Source: Arthrobacter agilis
GTDB lineage: Bacteria > Actinomycetota > Actinomycetes > Actinomycetales > Micrococcaceae
NCBI RefSeq assembly: GCF_006494655.1
Contig: NZ_VHIM01000002.1
Span: 310,001 to 374,000 of the forward strand
Direction of reading: 5' to 3'
Length of the DNA stretch: 64,000 nt
Position 1 is the stretch's first letter, and each line of letters begins with the position of its first letter. This document shows positions 25,048-34,428 of this stretch, piece by piece. The notes below the pieces were generated by a model. It had not been told where the DNA came from and made no database searches. It saw only the letters and a list, made by a program, of their open reading frames with translations. A program made the translations under genes and the position numbers.

Positions 25048-26541
25048 ACGCGGTTCCTGGCTGTGTTCAGGACGAGTGCCGTGAGGAGAGCCGTGCGGGA
25101 GGCTCAGGCGCTCTGCGCGGGCCGCTCGTGGTCGACGGGTCTGCGCGGGCCGCTCGTGGTCGACGGGGCAGACGGGGCCCTCGGCGCGCGCGTCGGTCCG
25201 GGCCGGGGGAGCCGCGGAGGTCGGAGCTGCGACCGGCACGACGGCGCCACCGGCAGGTGCCGCGGGCCCGGCAGCCTGTTCGGCCGGCAGCATCAGGTCG
25301 ATACCGTAGAGGGCCTCGAGTCCTGCGGTGTAGTCGTCCTGCCGACCTTCCGCTGCGAGCTCCCGCGCGCGCACGGTCGGGACGTGGAGGAGCTGGCGGA
25401 CCATGCGGCGGAGGGCGAACTCCACCTCCTCGGCGGCAGCCGTGCATCCGTGCTGGGCGCGGACCCGCTCCATCTCGGAGTCGAGGACCGCCTGCGTGTG
25501 CCGTCGGAGGGCCACGATCGCGGCGTTCATGGCCCGCGTCGCCTGCTGTTCCTCGAAGGAGCGCGCGGCGTTGCGCACGAGGTCGGTGGCCTGGGCGAGC
25601 GCGTCAGCCTGTTCCTCGGGAGCTGCTGCCCGCACCGATTCCAGGGTGATGAGCTCGACGTCGTCGAGCATGCCCACGGCCGGATCGAAGTCGTGGCTGA
25701 GCGCGAGGTCGATGACGACGAGCTGCCGGTTGCTCCCCTCGCGGATGCGCGCGAGATCCGAGGCGTCGATCCGCGCGTCGCTGCCGCTGCAGCCGATCAC
25801 GGCGTCGGCCCGCCGCATGGCTCCCGGCAGGTCGGAAGCGGTGACGGCGGTACCGCCGCGCGTCGCGACGAATGCCTCGGCCCGGCCGGAGGAGGAGAAC
25901 ACCGAGATGTCCGTGCACCCCCGGTCCTTCAGCGCGGCCATGGCCGCACCCGCGTAGGCGCCCGTCCCGAACAGCACGACGGTCTTGCGTGACCAGTCAG
26001 CAGTGTCGGAGAGGTCCCCGGCGAGCTCGAGGGCCACGGACACGATGGACCGCCCGCGGGTGCCGAGGGCGGTCTGCGCGCCGACATCCTTCGCCGTCTT
26101 CGATGCGGCCTGGAAGAGGCGGACGAGGCCGCCGCTGGCGGCGCCGGAGCCCTGGGCGTCGATGAGCGCCCGACGGACCTGGCCTGCGATCTCCCGCTCG
26201 CCGATCACGGCGGAGTCGAGGCCCGCGCCGACGGCGAAGAGGTGCTCGGCCACGTCCTGTCCCGTGTGGGTCTCGAACGAGGCGGAGACCGACTGCTCAG
26301 GGATGCCGGAGTACTCGCTGATGGTGGAGACGATCGCCGAGCGTGCCGCTTCGACGTCTTCGTCCGACGGCGCCTCGGCGTAGATCTCGAAGCGGTTGCA
26401 GGTCGCCAGCACGACGGCACCGGAGACCGACCTGTCATCGGCGAGCGCGACTGAAGGGACCTGGGGTGCCCCGACACTGAGCCGGGCGACGGTTTCCAGG
26501 TCCACGTTCGAGTGCGTCGCTACGAGAGAAAGAAGTACCAC
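24934..26541 (-). CDS. hemA: Glutamyl-tRNA reductase with frameshift-extended tail
   Basis: A 535-residue protein. Glutamyl-tRNA reductase reduces Glu-tRNA to glutamate-1-semialdehyde, the first committed step of heme synthesis. The substrate domain has [13 protein letters not shown] with the catalytic cysteine, followed by [17 protein letters not shown], the NADPH motif [10 protein letters not shown] and a C-terminal dimerisation region. All domains are intact to about residue 430. A 28-bp tandem duplication (25112-25167) shifts the frame near the end. With one copy the protein would end in PAQSA at the TGA at 25106-25104 (469 residues). As it stands, about 68 unrelated residues follow and run antisense to moeB. 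The GTG start has GAGGAG two bases upstream and a TATGAT box nine bases upstream. Confidence 0.88.
   Translation of the reverse strand: MVLLSLVATHSNVDLETVARLSVGAPQVPSVALADDRSVSGAVVLATCNRFEIYAEAPSDEDVEAARSAIVSTISEYSGIPEQSVSASFETHTGQDVAEHLFAVGAGLDSAVIGEREIAGQVRRALIDAQGSGAASGGLVRLFQAASKTAKDVGAQTALGTRGRSIVSVALELAGDLSDTADWSRKTVVLFGTGAYAGAAMAALKDRGCTDISVFSSSGRAEAFVATRGGTAVTASDLPGAMRRADAVIGCSGSDARIDASDLARIREGSNRQLVVIDLALSHDFDPAVGMLDDVELITLESVRAAAPEEQADALAQATDLVRNAARSFEEQQATRAMNAAIVALRRHTQAVLDSEMERVRAQHGCTAAAEEVEFALRRMVRQLLHVPTVRARELAAEGRQDDYTAGLEALYGIDLMLPAEQAAGPAAPAGGAVVPVAAPTSAAPPARTDARAEGPVCPVDHERPAQTRRPRAARAERLSLPHGSPHGTRPEHSQEPRLVAGFVRFDPTHPLEDPAVDGSHIGVALCTEESDDVG
25112..25167. repeat. 28-bp perfect tandem duplication that shifts the hemA frame
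   Basis: Two identical 28-base units occupy 25112-25139 and 25140-25167. Because 28 is not a multiple of three, the second unit is read in another frame and the original TGA (25106-25104, minus strand) is passed. Identity is complete, which suggests a very recent slippage event or an assembly error. Confidence 0.95.
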
Positions 26542-26550
26542 AACTCCTCG

Positions 26551-26556
26551 ATCATA
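26551..26556 (-). promoter_or_regulatory. Candidate -10 box of hemA
   Basis: TATGAT on the minus strand lies nine bases before the hemA GTG. This would put the transcription start almost at the start codon. No convincing -35 box is seen, and the GAGGAG between box and start could serve as a weak ribosome binding site instead. Confidence 0.35.
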
Positions 26557-26724
26557 CCGAGAAGGCTCCTTCCCCACGGAATAGGTCAGCCTTACCGGGG
26601 CTTGCAATCCGCGGAATCATGCGGGATTCTCCGCCTCCGTCCGGGGGGTGATGTTGGCCACGCTCGACGTCGCCCGAACCGGCCCGGTTATCCAAACGAT
26701 GCGATCTTCGGCAGAATCGGCGGT

Positions 26725-27786
26725 ATGGACCTTGGAGCATCACACCCGCTGGTCGACGGACGCACGTCCGGTTCGGCTCTCATCTCGGCCTATCGGGGAC
26801 AGACTCCGCAGAGGCGTCCCGTCTGGTTCATGCGCCAGGCCGGCCGGTCACTGCCGGAGTACCGTGCGCTCCGTGAGGGTACGAACATGCTCGAGTCCTG
26901 CCTCGACCCGGCGATGGCGTCCGAGATCACGCTGCAGCCCGTCCGCCGCCACGATGTGGACGCCGGCATCTTCTTCTCCGACATCGTCATCCCGCTCAAG
27001 CTGGCGGGGGTCGACGTCGACATCGTGCCGGGCGTCGGACCGGTCCTCGGCTCGCCGGTCCGCTCCGCCGCCGACGTCGCCGCGCTCCCGACCCTGACGG
27101 AGGAGGCCCTGGAGCCCATCCGACAGGCCGTGGCACTGACCGTTGCCGAACTCGGGACCACGCCGCTCATCGGCTTCGCGGGCGCGCCCTTCACCCTCGC
27201 CGCCTACATGGTGGAGGGGAAGCCGTCGAGGGACCACCTCGGCCCGCGCACCATGATGCATGCCGATCCGGAGACCTGGGCGGCGCTCACCGCCTGGGCT
27301 GCCGATGCCTCCGGTGCCTTCCTCCGGGCGCAGCTCGAGGCCGGCGCCAGCGCCGCACAGCTGTTCGACTCATGGGCGGGATCGCTCGGCCTGGTCGACT
27401 ACCGGACGCACGTCGCTCCAGCGTCACGCCGGGCCCTCGATCACGTCCGTGGTCTCGGTGCGCCCCTCATCCACTTCGGCACCGGAACCTCGGAACTGCT
27501 CGTGGCCATGCACGAGGTGGGCGTGGACGTGATCGGTGTGGATTACCGGCTGCCCCTCGACGAGGCCAATCGGCGCCTCGGCGGTGCTGTTCCGCTCCAG
27601 GGGAACATCGACCCGGCGCTGCTGCCCGCACCCTGGCCCGTGCTCGAACGGCACGTGCGCGAGGTGCTCGCCGCCGGTGCGTCGGCGCCCGGGCACGTGG
27701 TGAACCTCGGACACGGCGTGCCGCCGGATACCGATCCCGACGTACTGACGCGGATCGTGGAGCTCATCCACTCCGTGGAGCCCTAG
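26725..27786 (+). CDS. hemE: Uroporphyrinogen decarboxylase
   Basis: A 353-residue enzyme that decarboxylates uroporphyrinogen III to coproporphyrinogen III. The signature RRPVWFMRQAGRSLPEYR lies near residues 31-48, and GFAGAPFTLAAYMVEG and HFGTGTSELL follow. ATG 26725 was chosen over a longer frame upstream because the protein then begins a few residues before the conserved core. It is the first gene of the eight-gene rightward hem cluster and diverges from hemA with a spacer of about 180 bases. The ribosome binding site is weak; a CAGAAT box lies seven bases before the ATG. Confidence 0.93.
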   Translation: MDLGASHPLVDGRTSGSALISAYRGQTPQRRPVWFMRQAGRSLPEYRALREGTNMLESCLDPAMASEITLQPVRRHDVDAGIFFSDIVIPLKLAGVDVDIVPGVGPVLGSPVRSAADVAALPTLTEEALEPIRQAVALTVAELGTTPLIGFAGAPFTLAAYMVEGKPSRDHLGPRTMMHADPETWAALTAWAADASGAFLRAQLEAGASAAQLFDSWAGSLGLVDYRTHVAPASRRALDHVRGLGAPLIHFGTGTSELLVAMHEVGVDVIGVDYRLPLDEANRRLGGAVPLQGNIDPALLPAPWPVLERHVREVLAAGASAPGHVVNLGHGVPPDTDPDVLTRIVELIHSVEP

Positions 27787-27788
27787 GC

Positions 27789-29495
27789 GTGGCCAGGGGG
27801 ACGGGCCTAGGCCGGAGGGACCCGCTGCCCGCGACCGGCGCCCTCGGGGGTGCCGCCGTCGACCACGAGCCGGTATCGGAGCCGGCCTCGGGGCCCGTGT
27901 CGGCGTCGGCATCCCCGTCCCCGTCGGTACCGCAGCCGCCCTCGGGATCGGAGTCGGGATCGAAGATTGGCGGAGCGGATGCTGGTGTCGCGGCGAACGA
28001 GCTGCCGGCACCGGGTGGATCGGCGAGCTCACGGCCGCAGCCGCGATGCACCGTCGTCGTCATCGGTGGCGGAATGGCGGGCCTCGTCGCCGCCCGCACC
28101 CTGCTGGCCCGGGGGATGAATGTGATGGTGCTGGAGAAGTCCGAACGGTTCGGCGGGACCGTCGACGGCAGGTCCCTCGGCGGATTCCGGCTCGACAGTG
28201 GCGCGGAGTCGTTCTCCACGCGGTCGGCCACCGTGCCCACGCTCGCAGCCGAGCTCGGCCTGGCGGAGCGCATCGTGGCCCCCGATGCCACCGGCGCCTG
28301 GGTACAGCTTCCGGGGAAGAGCCTCAGTGCTTCGGCGCAACCCCTGCCCAACTCGGGGGTGCTAGGGATCCCGGCTGATCCGTCCGATCCGGCCATCACT
28401 GCGGTGATCGGCCGCGCCGGCTCCCTGCGCGCGGCGCTCGACAGGGTGCTGCCGGTCGGCTCCCTGGCGACCCGCAGTGGCGTCAGCCTCGGTGAACTCG
28501 TCCGGACCCGGATGGGCGAGGAGGTGCTCACCCGCCTGGTCGCGCCCGTCGCCGGCGGGGTGTTCTCCGCGAACCCGGACGACCTCGACGTCGACTCCGT
28601 GGCGCCCGGCCTGCGGTCGACCATGGGCAGGGTCGGGTCCCTCGGAGCGGCGGCGGGAGCCCTCCGCGCGGCGGCACCGGCCGGCGCCGCCGTCGGCGGC
28701 CTCGCGGGCGGGATGGCGCAACTCCGCGACGCCCTCGTGGAGCGGCTCAGGGCGGACGGCGCCGACCTGCGGACCCGTGAGCAGGTCTCGGTCGTGACCC
28801 GTGCCGGTGCGGGCTGGAGCGTGACGACCGAGCATTCGGGCCTCACCCGCCGCATCGGGGCCGACGCCGTCGTCGTGGCGACGGAAGGCCGTTCGGCGGT
28901 CGACCTCCTGGCCCCTGCCCTTCCGTCCCTCGCCGGCGAGCGCCCCGATCCTGTCCCCGGCGTGGCCCTCGTGACCCTGATCGTCGACGTGCCGGAACTC
29001 GACGCACGGCCACGTGGTACCGGCGTCCTGGTGGCACGCGGTGTCGAAGGTGTGGCCGCGAAGGCCCTGACCCACTCCACCGCGAAGTGGGCGTGGCTGC
29101 GGGACCAGGCCGGTCCCGGGTCGCACGTCCTGCGTCTGTCCTTCGGTCGCGTCGGCGACTCGCCCGCCGACGTCGGGCTCGGCTCGCCGGACGACGTCCT
29201 GTACCGGCACGCGCTCGCGGACGCCTCGACCCTGCTCGATGTCGCCATCGGGGAGGCCGACGTGCTCGACTGGGACGTCGTGCGCTGGGCGGGCGCCCTG
29301 CCGCACGCCTCCGTGGGGCATCGCGAGCGCGTCGCACGCATCCGCTCGATCGTGGCTGCGGCGTCGGATTCCCTCGCCGTGACCGGCGGATGGCTCGCGG
29401 GGACGGGACTCGTGGCCGTGATCGACGACGCGAGGGCGCGGGCCACGGCCCTCGCCGATGCGCTGGATCTCGGGTCCACGGCCGACCCGCTGTGA
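27789..29495 (+). CDS. hemG: Coproporphyrinogen III/protoporphyrinogen oxidase
   Basis: A 568-residue FAD enzyme of the HemY/CgoX type (named hemG in many actinobacteria). The FAD Rossmann motif VVVIGGGMAGLVAART starts near residue 92, and EVLTRLVAPVAGGVFSANPDDL follows. In organisms with HemQ it oxidises coproporphyrinogen III to coproporphyrin III. The first 85 residues are a Ser/Pro/Gly/Glu-rich extension not usual in this family. GTG 27789 lies two bases after the hemE stop with GGAG about nine bases upstream. A later GTG inside the extension cannot be excluded. Confidence 0.88.
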   Translation: MARGTGLGRRDPLPATGALGGAAVDHEPVSEPASGPVSASASPSPSVPQPPSGSESGSKIGGADAGVAANELPAPGGSASSRPQPRCTVVVIGGGMAGLVAARTLLARGMNVMVLEKSERFGGTVDGRSLGGFRLDSGAESFSTRSATVPTLAAELGLAERIVAPDATGAWVQLPGKSLSASAQPLPNSGVLGIPADPSDPAITAVIGRAGSLRAALDRVLPVGSLATRSGVSLGELVRTRMGEEVLTRLVAPVAGGVFSANPDDLDVDSVAPGLRSTMGRVGSLGAAAGALRAAAPAGAAVGGLAGGMAQLRDALVERLRADGADLRTREQVSVVTRAGAGWSVTTEHSGLTRRIGADAVVVATEGRSAVDLLAPALPSLAGERPDPVPGVALVTLIVDVPELDARPRGTGVLVARGVEGVAAKALTHSTAKWAWLRDQAGPGSHVLRLSFGRVGDSPADVGLGSPDDVLYRHALADASTLLDVAIGEADVLDWDVVRWAGALPHASVGHRERVARIRSIVAAASDSLAVTGGWLAGTGLVAVIDDARARATALADALDLGSTADPL

Positions 29496-29501
29496 CGTTC
29501 A

Positions 29502-29526
29502 TCTCTTCTACTCTCTGTAGAAGAGA
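29502..29526 (+). promoter_or_regulatory. 25-bp perfect dyad between hemG and hemQ
   Basis: Arms of ten bases (TCTCTTCTAC and complement) with a five-base centre (TCTCT) form a perfect inverted repeat that starts seven bases after the hemG stop. It is far more AT-rich than its surroundings and sits in the largest gap inside the hem cluster. It could be an operator for a dimeric regulator or an mRNA hairpin. I recognise no known regulator consensus. Confidence 0.6.
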
Positions 29527-29567
29527 AAGAATTCGGTTCGACTTCCGGCAAGGGGCAGACTAGGAGC

Positions 29568-30287
29568 ATGACTGAGCCCACCGGTAGCAACCCCTCCCAC
29601 GCGCCGCAGCAGACCAGTGAGGGCGACGACGCCCCCGGCGAACTGTTCTACACGCTCTGGACGGTCTTCAAGCGAGGTTCGGCGACCACGGACTCCGGCG
29701 CACACACCCTCGAGGAGGTCGTCGCGTTCTTCGCCTCCGACGGCGTGGTGCTCCGCGGTTTCTACGACGTCTCGGCCATGCGGGCCGACGCGGACGTCAT
29801 GGTGTGGCTGCACGGCCCCCGCCCGGAGGAGCTCCAGGCCGCCATCCGGAAGCTGAGGCGGACCGAGGTGTTCGCCGAGACGACCATGGTGTGGTCCGCC
29901 ATGGGGGTGCACCGCGACGCCGAGTTCTCCAAGTCCCACAGCCCCGCGTTCTCGCGCGGCGTGGCTCCCGCCGAATGGGTCTGTGTGTACCCGTTCGTGC
30001 GCTCCTACGAGTGGTACATCCTCCCCACGGACGAGCGCCGGGAGATGCTCATGGACCACGGGCTCAAGGGACGGAAATATCCCCAGGTCATTTCCAACAC
30101 GGTGTCATCCTTCGCCCTCAACGACTACGAATGGATCCTGGCACTCGAGGCACCCGACCTCGTGGACCTCGTGGACCTCATGCGGTACCTCCGGGAGACC
30201 GAGGCGCGCCGCCATGTCCGCGAGGAAGTGCCGTTCTACACGGGCCGGCGGATCAACCACGACGAGATTGCAGAGGTGCTCCAGTGA
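29568..30287 (+). CDS. hemQ: Coproheme decarboxylase (HemQ, ChdC)
   Basis: A 239-residue chlorite-dismutase-fold protein that decarboxylates coproheme to heme b, the last step of the coproporphyrin-dependent pathway. Family segments include YTLWTVFKRGS near the start, GFYDVSAMRADADVMVWLHG, AEWVCVYPFVRSYEWYILP and NTVSSFALNDYEWILALE. The ATG has AGGAGC directly upstream. Its presence together with hemH and hemG shows which heme route this organism uses. It overlaps hemH by four bases. Confidence 0.93.
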   Translation: MTEPTGSNPSHAPQQTSEGDDAPGELFYTLWTVFKRGSATTDSGAHTLEEVVAFFASDGVVLRGFYDVSAMRADADVMVWLHGPRPEELQAAIRKLRRTEVFAETTMVWSAMGVHRDAEFSKSHSPAFSRGVAPAEWVCVYPFVRSYEWYILPTDERREMLMDHGLKGRKYPQVISNTVSSFALNDYEWILALEAPDLVDLVDLMRYLRETEARRHVREEVPFYTGRRINHDEIAEVLQ

Positions 30288-31489
30288 CGACACAGGCATT
30301 CAACCCGCTCGACGGAGTCGACGACAACGGCCGGATGGCTCCGAAGGCGTACGACGCCGTCGTCCTCGCCTCCTTCGGAGGCCCGGAGGGGCAGGACGAC
30401 GTCATCCCCTTCCTCCGTAATGTCACGCGTGGCCGTGGGATCCCCGACGAGCGGCTCGAAGAGGTCTCGCACCACTACCGGGCCTTCGGAGGCGTCAGCC
30501 CCATCAACAGCCAGAACCGCGCGCTCCGGGCTGCGATGGAGGCCGAGCTGCGCCGTCGTGGCATCGATCTCCCGGTCTTCTGGGGCAACCGCAATTGGGA
30601 GCCGTTCATCGCCGACACGCTGCAGGAGGCGTACGACGCCGGCCACCGCAGGGTGCTCGCCGTGACCACGAGCGCGTACTCGTGCTATTCCAGCTGCCGC
30701 CAGTACCGCGAGGACCTCGGTATGGCCCTCGTGAAGACGGGCCTCGAGGGGCGCCTCGAGGTGGACAAGGTCCGCCAGTACTTCGACCACCCCGGCTTCG
30801 TCGAGCCCTTCGTGGAGGGCGTGGGCGAAGGCCTGGCGAAAGTCCGCGCCGGCCTGGCCGAGCAGGGCACTCCGGACGCGCCAGTCCACATCATGTTCTC
30901 CACGCACTCCATCCCGATGGGCGACGCCGAGGCCGCCAGACCGCACGACGCTGAGGGCGGGCCGGCCTACGAGGAGGGCGCCTACGTGGCGCAGCACCTC
31001 GCCACCGCGCAGGCCGTGCTCGACAGGATTCCGGAGGCCGCGGGCGTCGAGTGGTCGCTCGTCTACCAGTCCCGTTCGGGCGCCCCGCACATCCCGTGGC
31101 TCGAACCCGACATCAGCGATGCCCTCAGGGATCGCTACGAGGGTGGCACGCGCGGCGTCGTCATCGTGCCGCTCGGCTTCGTCTCGGACCACATGGAGGT
31201 CGCGTGGGACCTCGACACCGAGGCGCTCGAGACCTGCGGCGAGCTGGGCATCGTGGCCGACCGCGTGCCCACGCCGGGGACGCACGTGAAGTTCGTCGAG
31301 GGCCTGATCGATCTCATCCTCGAACGGACCGTCGAGAACAACATCGCCGACCGCCCGTCCGCCACGGCCCTGGGTCCGTGGTTCGACGTCTGCCGGCCGA
31401 ACTGCTGCGCCAATCGGCGCGGCGAGAAGCCGACCATCGCAGCCGTCGACTCCACCGTGGGGACGCCGCTGCCCAACCCGGGAATGTGA
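30284..31489 (+). CDS. hemH: Coproporphyrin ferrochelatase
   Basis: A 401-residue ferrochelatase (CpfC) that inserts iron into coproporphyrin III. FGGPEGQDDVIPFLRNV, VFWGNRNWEPFIADTL and VPLGFVSDHMEV are family segments; the last contains the active-site histidine region VSDHME. Cysteines in SAYSCYSSCRQY and in the C-terminal DVCRPNCCANR are placed like ligands of the [2Fe-2S] cluster found in actinobacterial ferrochelatases. GTG 30284 overlaps the hemQ stop (GTGA), and the stop shares one base with the hemC ATG. Confidence 0.93.
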   Translation: MTTQAFNPLDGVDDNGRMAPKAYDAVVLASFGGPEGQDDVIPFLRNVTRGRGIPDERLEEVSHHYRAFGGVSPINSQNRALRAAMEAELRRRGIDLPVFWGNRNWEPFIADTLQEAYDAGHRRVLAVTTSAYSCYSSCRQYREDLGMALVKTGLEGRLEVDKVRQYFDHPGFVEPFVEGVGEGLAKVRAGLAEQGTPDAPVHIMFSTHSIPMGDAEAARPHDAEGGPAYEEGAYVAQHLATAQAVLDRIPEAAGVEWSLVYQSRSGAPHIPWLEPDISDALRDRYEGGTRGVVIVPLGFVSDHMEVAWDLDTEALETCGELGIVADRVPTPGTHVKFVEGLIDLILERTVENNIADRPSATALGPWFDVCRPNCCANRRGEKPTIAAVDSTVGTPLPNPGM

Positions 31490-32481
31490 TGTCGACGGGT
31501 ACGGACATGCGGGACGGCACACGGCCCTCCGGTGGGCCCGCGGCCATCCGGGTGGGAACGCGGGGCAGCGCCCTTGCGATGACCCAGACGACGACGGTCG
31601 CGGAACGCGTGGCGGAACTCGCGGAACTTCCGTACGAGCTTGTGCGGATCCGGACCGAGGGCGACGTCCTCCGGGGATCGCTCTCGCAGATCGGCGGCAC
31701 CGGGGTCTTCGTCGCCGCGCTGCGGGACGCCCTGCTGGAGGAGCGTTGCGACATCGCCGTGCACTCGCTGAAGGACCTTCCGACCCTGCCGGCACCCGGT
31801 CTCACGGTGGCGTCCGTCCCGGAGCGCGAGGACGTCCGTGACGCCCTGTGCGCCCGTGACGGGCTGACGCTCGCGACACTGCCCGACGGCGCGCGCGTCG
31901 GAACGGGATCGCCGCGCCGGGCCGCCCAGCTCCGCGCGGCCCGCCCCGGGCTCGACGTCGTGGACATCCGCGGCAACGTCGACACGCGTCTCGGCCGAGT
32001 CGCAGGACTCGTCATCGGCGCGCCCGGCGACCTCGACGCCGTCGTGCTCGCCGCCGCAGGCCTTCGCCGGCTGGGGCGCGACGACGCCATCACCGAACTG
32101 ATCGATACCGACGTCATGCTCCCCGCTCCCGGACAGGGAGCGCTGGCCGTGGAATGCCGTGAGGCCGACACGACCCCCGGCATGCGTGAGGCGCTCGCCG
32201 CGTACGACCACGCACCGACACGCCTCGCGGTGACCGCGGAGCGCGCCGTGCTGCTGCAGCTCGAGGCAGGGTGCTCGGCGCCGATCGGCGCGCTGGCCCA
32301 TCTCCGGGGCGACCAGCTGGCACTCGAAGCGGTGGTGTGCAGTCTCGATGGCAGGTCGATCCTCCGACTGACGCGTTCGGCTCCCGCCACCGATGCGACG
32401 GCGGCGGCGCGGCTGGGCCTCGGACTCGCCGAGGACCTCCTCGCTGCCGGCGCCGCCGACATCGCGCCGCTGAGCAGCTAG
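31489..32481 (+). CDS. hemC: Hydroxymethylbilane synthase (porphobilinogen deaminase)
   Basis: A 330-residue enzyme that joins four porphobilinogen units into hydroxymethylbilane. The start region IRVGTRGSALAMTQ, the segment DIAVHSLKDLP and RGNVDTRL are present. The cysteine that holds the dipyrromethane cofactor is in LEAGCSAPIGA near residue 261. The ATG overlaps the hemH stop by one base, so translation is coupled. The product feeds HemD, encoded five bases downstream. Confidence 0.95.
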   Translation: MSTGTDMRDGTRPSGGPAAIRVGTRGSALAMTQTTTVAERVAELAELPYELVRIRTEGDVLRGSLSQIGGTGVFVAALRDALLEERCDIAVHSLKDLPTLPAPGLTVASVPEREDVRDALCARDGLTLATLPDGARVGTGSPRRAAQLRAARPGLDVVDIRGNVDTRLGRVAGLVIGAPGDLDAVVLAAAGLRRLGRDDAITELIDTDVMLPAPGQGALAVECREADTTPGMREALAAYDHAPTRLAVTAERAVLLQLEAGCSAPIGALAHLRGDQLALEAVVCSLDGRSILRLTRSAPATDATAAARLGLGLAEDLLAAGAADIAPLSS

Positions 32482-32486
32482 TTCCG

Positions 32487-33434
32487 GTGGTCGACGAACG
32501 CGCCCGCCGGAGCGTGATCGTGCTGCGGCACCCGTCGCGGGCGGTCCGGATCGCCGACACCCTGGCGCGCGCGGGGATGAACGTCTCGGCGATGCCGCTC
32601 ACCGACACCGAGTTGCCCCTGGACGTCGAGGCCGTCACGGGGGCGCTCGCGTCGCTGGCCCGGGGTGACTACCGGTGGTTCGTGGTCACGAGCGGCAACG
32701 CCGTGCGGGCTCTCGACCTCATGGCCCGTGAACGTACCGCGGGTGCAGCACGGCTTGCCGTGGGCGGCGGAACGGGAGTCGCCGCCGTCGGGTCCGCCAC
32801 CGCGCGCCTGCTCGAGGAGGCGGGGGTCACCGTCGACCTGGTGCCGGCGGAGGCGTCCGCCCGGGGCCTGCTGCGCGCCCTCGGGGGCGGTGAGGGGAGG
32901 ATTCTCCTCCCGCAGGCGGACCTCGCACCCGACGACCTCCGTGCTGGACTCAGGGATCTCGGGTGGTCGGTGGACCGCGTGGAGGCCTATCGGACGGTCC
33001 CGTACCCGGCTCGTACCACCAGGCGTGTACCAGGGGTCGTTGAGGACGGAGTGCCGCCGCCCCTGGTGTCACCGGCGGACGTCCTTGCCCTGGCGGCGTC
33101 GGGTGTCCAGCCCGCCGTCGTCTTCACCGCGCCGAGCACGGTGAAGCAGTTCCGTGAAAAGCTGGGCGGCGGGTCCCTGGCGTTCCACCCCGTCGCCATC
33201 GGATCCACGACCGCAGCGGCGCTGCGCGGCGAGGGCTGGGAACCGGGAGCAACGGCGTCGGGTCCGACCCCGGAAGCCATCTCTGTGGCTGTCGGCACCG
33301 CCTTCAGCAGGACGCCGGAGATCCTGGGACCGGTACCACCGGTACCACCGGTACCACCGTCGTCACCCGCTTCAGCATCGTCTGCACAATCGCCAGCACC
33401 CGCTTCAGCATCATCGATCGGAGATCAGCCATGA
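32487..33434 (+). CDS. hemD: Uroporphyrinogen-III synthase
   Basis: A 315-residue enzyme that cyclises hydroxymethylbilane to uroporphyrinogen III. The sequence is divergent, as usual for HemD, but [59 protein letters not shown] and [11 protein letters not shown] mark the two lobes. The last 35 residues are a low-complexity Val/Pro/Ser/Ala tail built from short DNA repeats. GTG 32487 is five bases after hemC. The final four bases overlap the hemB start. Confidence 0.9.
   Translation: MVDERARRSVIVLRHPSRAVRIADTLARAGMNVSAMPLTDTELPLDVEAVTGALASLARGDYRWFVVTSGNAVRALDLMARERTAGAARLAVGGGTGVAAVGSATARLLEEAGVTVDLVPAEASARGLLRALGGGEGRILLPQADLAPDDLRAGLRDLGWSVDRVEAYRTVPYPARTTRRVPGVVEDGVPPPLVSPADVLALAASGVQPAVVFTAPSTVKQFREKLGGGSLAFHPVAIGSTTAAALRGEGWEPGATASGPTPEAISVAVGTAFSRTPEILGPVPPVPPVPPSSPASASSAQSPAPASASSIGDQP
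33330..33356 (+). repeat. 9-bp tandem repeat in the hemD tail
   Basis: Three copies of CCGGTACCA encode the VPPVPPVPP part of the HemD tail. A partly repeated segment follows (ACCCGCTTCAGCATC appears twice between about 33365 and 33415). The unit length preserves the frame. Confidence 0.8.
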
Positions 33435-34417
33435 GTTTCCCCCAGCACCGCCCACGCAGGCTGCGCTCGACACCCGCGCTGCGACGCATGGTGGCCGAGT
33501 ACCGCGTGCATCCGTCCGAGCTGATCCTGCCCGCCTTCATCCGTGAAGGGCTCACCGAGCCCTCACCCATCCTGTCCATGCCCGGCGTCGTGCAGCACAC
33601 CACGGACTCGCTGAGACGAGCCGCGGCGGAAGCCGTCCAGCGGGGCGTGGGCGGCATCATGCTGTTCGGCATCCCCGAACACCGCGACGCCACGGGCAGC
33701 GCCGGAATCGACCCCGACGGTGTGCTCAACCGGGCGATCGCCGACGTCCGGGCCGAGGTCGGCGATGCACTCGTCGTCATGAGCGACGTGTGCCTCGACG
33801 AGTTCACCGATCACGGGCACTGCGGCGTGCTCGCGGAGGACGGTTCGGTGGACAACGACGAGACGCTCGCGCTCTACGCGCAGATGGCCGTCGCGCAGGC
33901 CAACGCAGGCGCGCACGTGCTCGGCCCCTCGGGGATGATGGACGGCCAGGTCGCCGTCATCCGCCAGGCGCTCGACGAGGCGGGACACCGGGACACCGTG
34001 GTGCTCGCCTACGCGGCGAAGTACGCCTCGGCGTTCTACGGTCCGTTCCGCGAAGCGGTCGACTCGCAGCTCACCGGCGACCGCCGGACCTACCAGATGG
34101 ATGCAGCCAACCGCCGGGAAGCGATCCTCGAGGTCGAACTCGACATCGAGGAGGGCGCGGACATGGTGATGGTCAAGCCCGCCATGAGTTACCTGGACAT
34201 CCTCGCCGACGTCGCTGCGATGTCCCCCGTCCCGGTGGCCGCCTATCAGATCTCCGGCGAGTACGCGATGATCGAGGCCGCCGCCGCGAACGGCTGGATC
34301 GACCGCCGTCGCGCCATCGAGGAATCCGTCCTCGGGATCAAGCGCGCCGGCGCGCAGATGATCCTCACCTACTGGGCCTCCGAGCTTGCGCTCTGGCTCG
34401 ACGAATCCCACAGCTAA
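33431..34417 (+). CDS. hemB: Delta-aminolevulinic acid dehydratase (porphobilinogen synthase)
   Basis: A 328-residue enzyme that condenses two 5-aminolevulinate molecules into porphobilinogen. The two Schiff-base lysines are in [14 protein letters not shown] and [12 protein letters not shown]. The metal-site loop [14 protein letters not shown] has two of the three cysteines of the zinc type, with Asp in place of one, so magnesium use is possible. The ATG overlaps the hemD stop (ATGA). It acts before hemC in the pathway. Confidence 0.95.
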   Translation: MSFPQHRPRRLRSTPALRRMVAEYRVHPSELILPAFIREGLTEPSPILSMPGVVQHTTDSLRRAAAEAVQRGVGGIMLFGIPEHRDATGSAGIDPDGVLNRAIADVRAEVGDALVVMSDVCLDEFTDHGHCGVLAEDGSVDNDETLALYAQMAVAQANAGAHVLGPSGMMDGQVAVIRQALDEAGHRDTVVLAYAAKYASAFYGPFREAVDSQLTGDRRTYQMDAANRREAILEVELDIEEGADMVMVKPAMSYLDILADVAAMSPVPVAAYQISGEYAMIEAAAANGWIDRRRAIEESVLGIKRAGAQMILTYWASELALWLDESHS

Positions 34418-34428
34418 GGAACCCTGAC

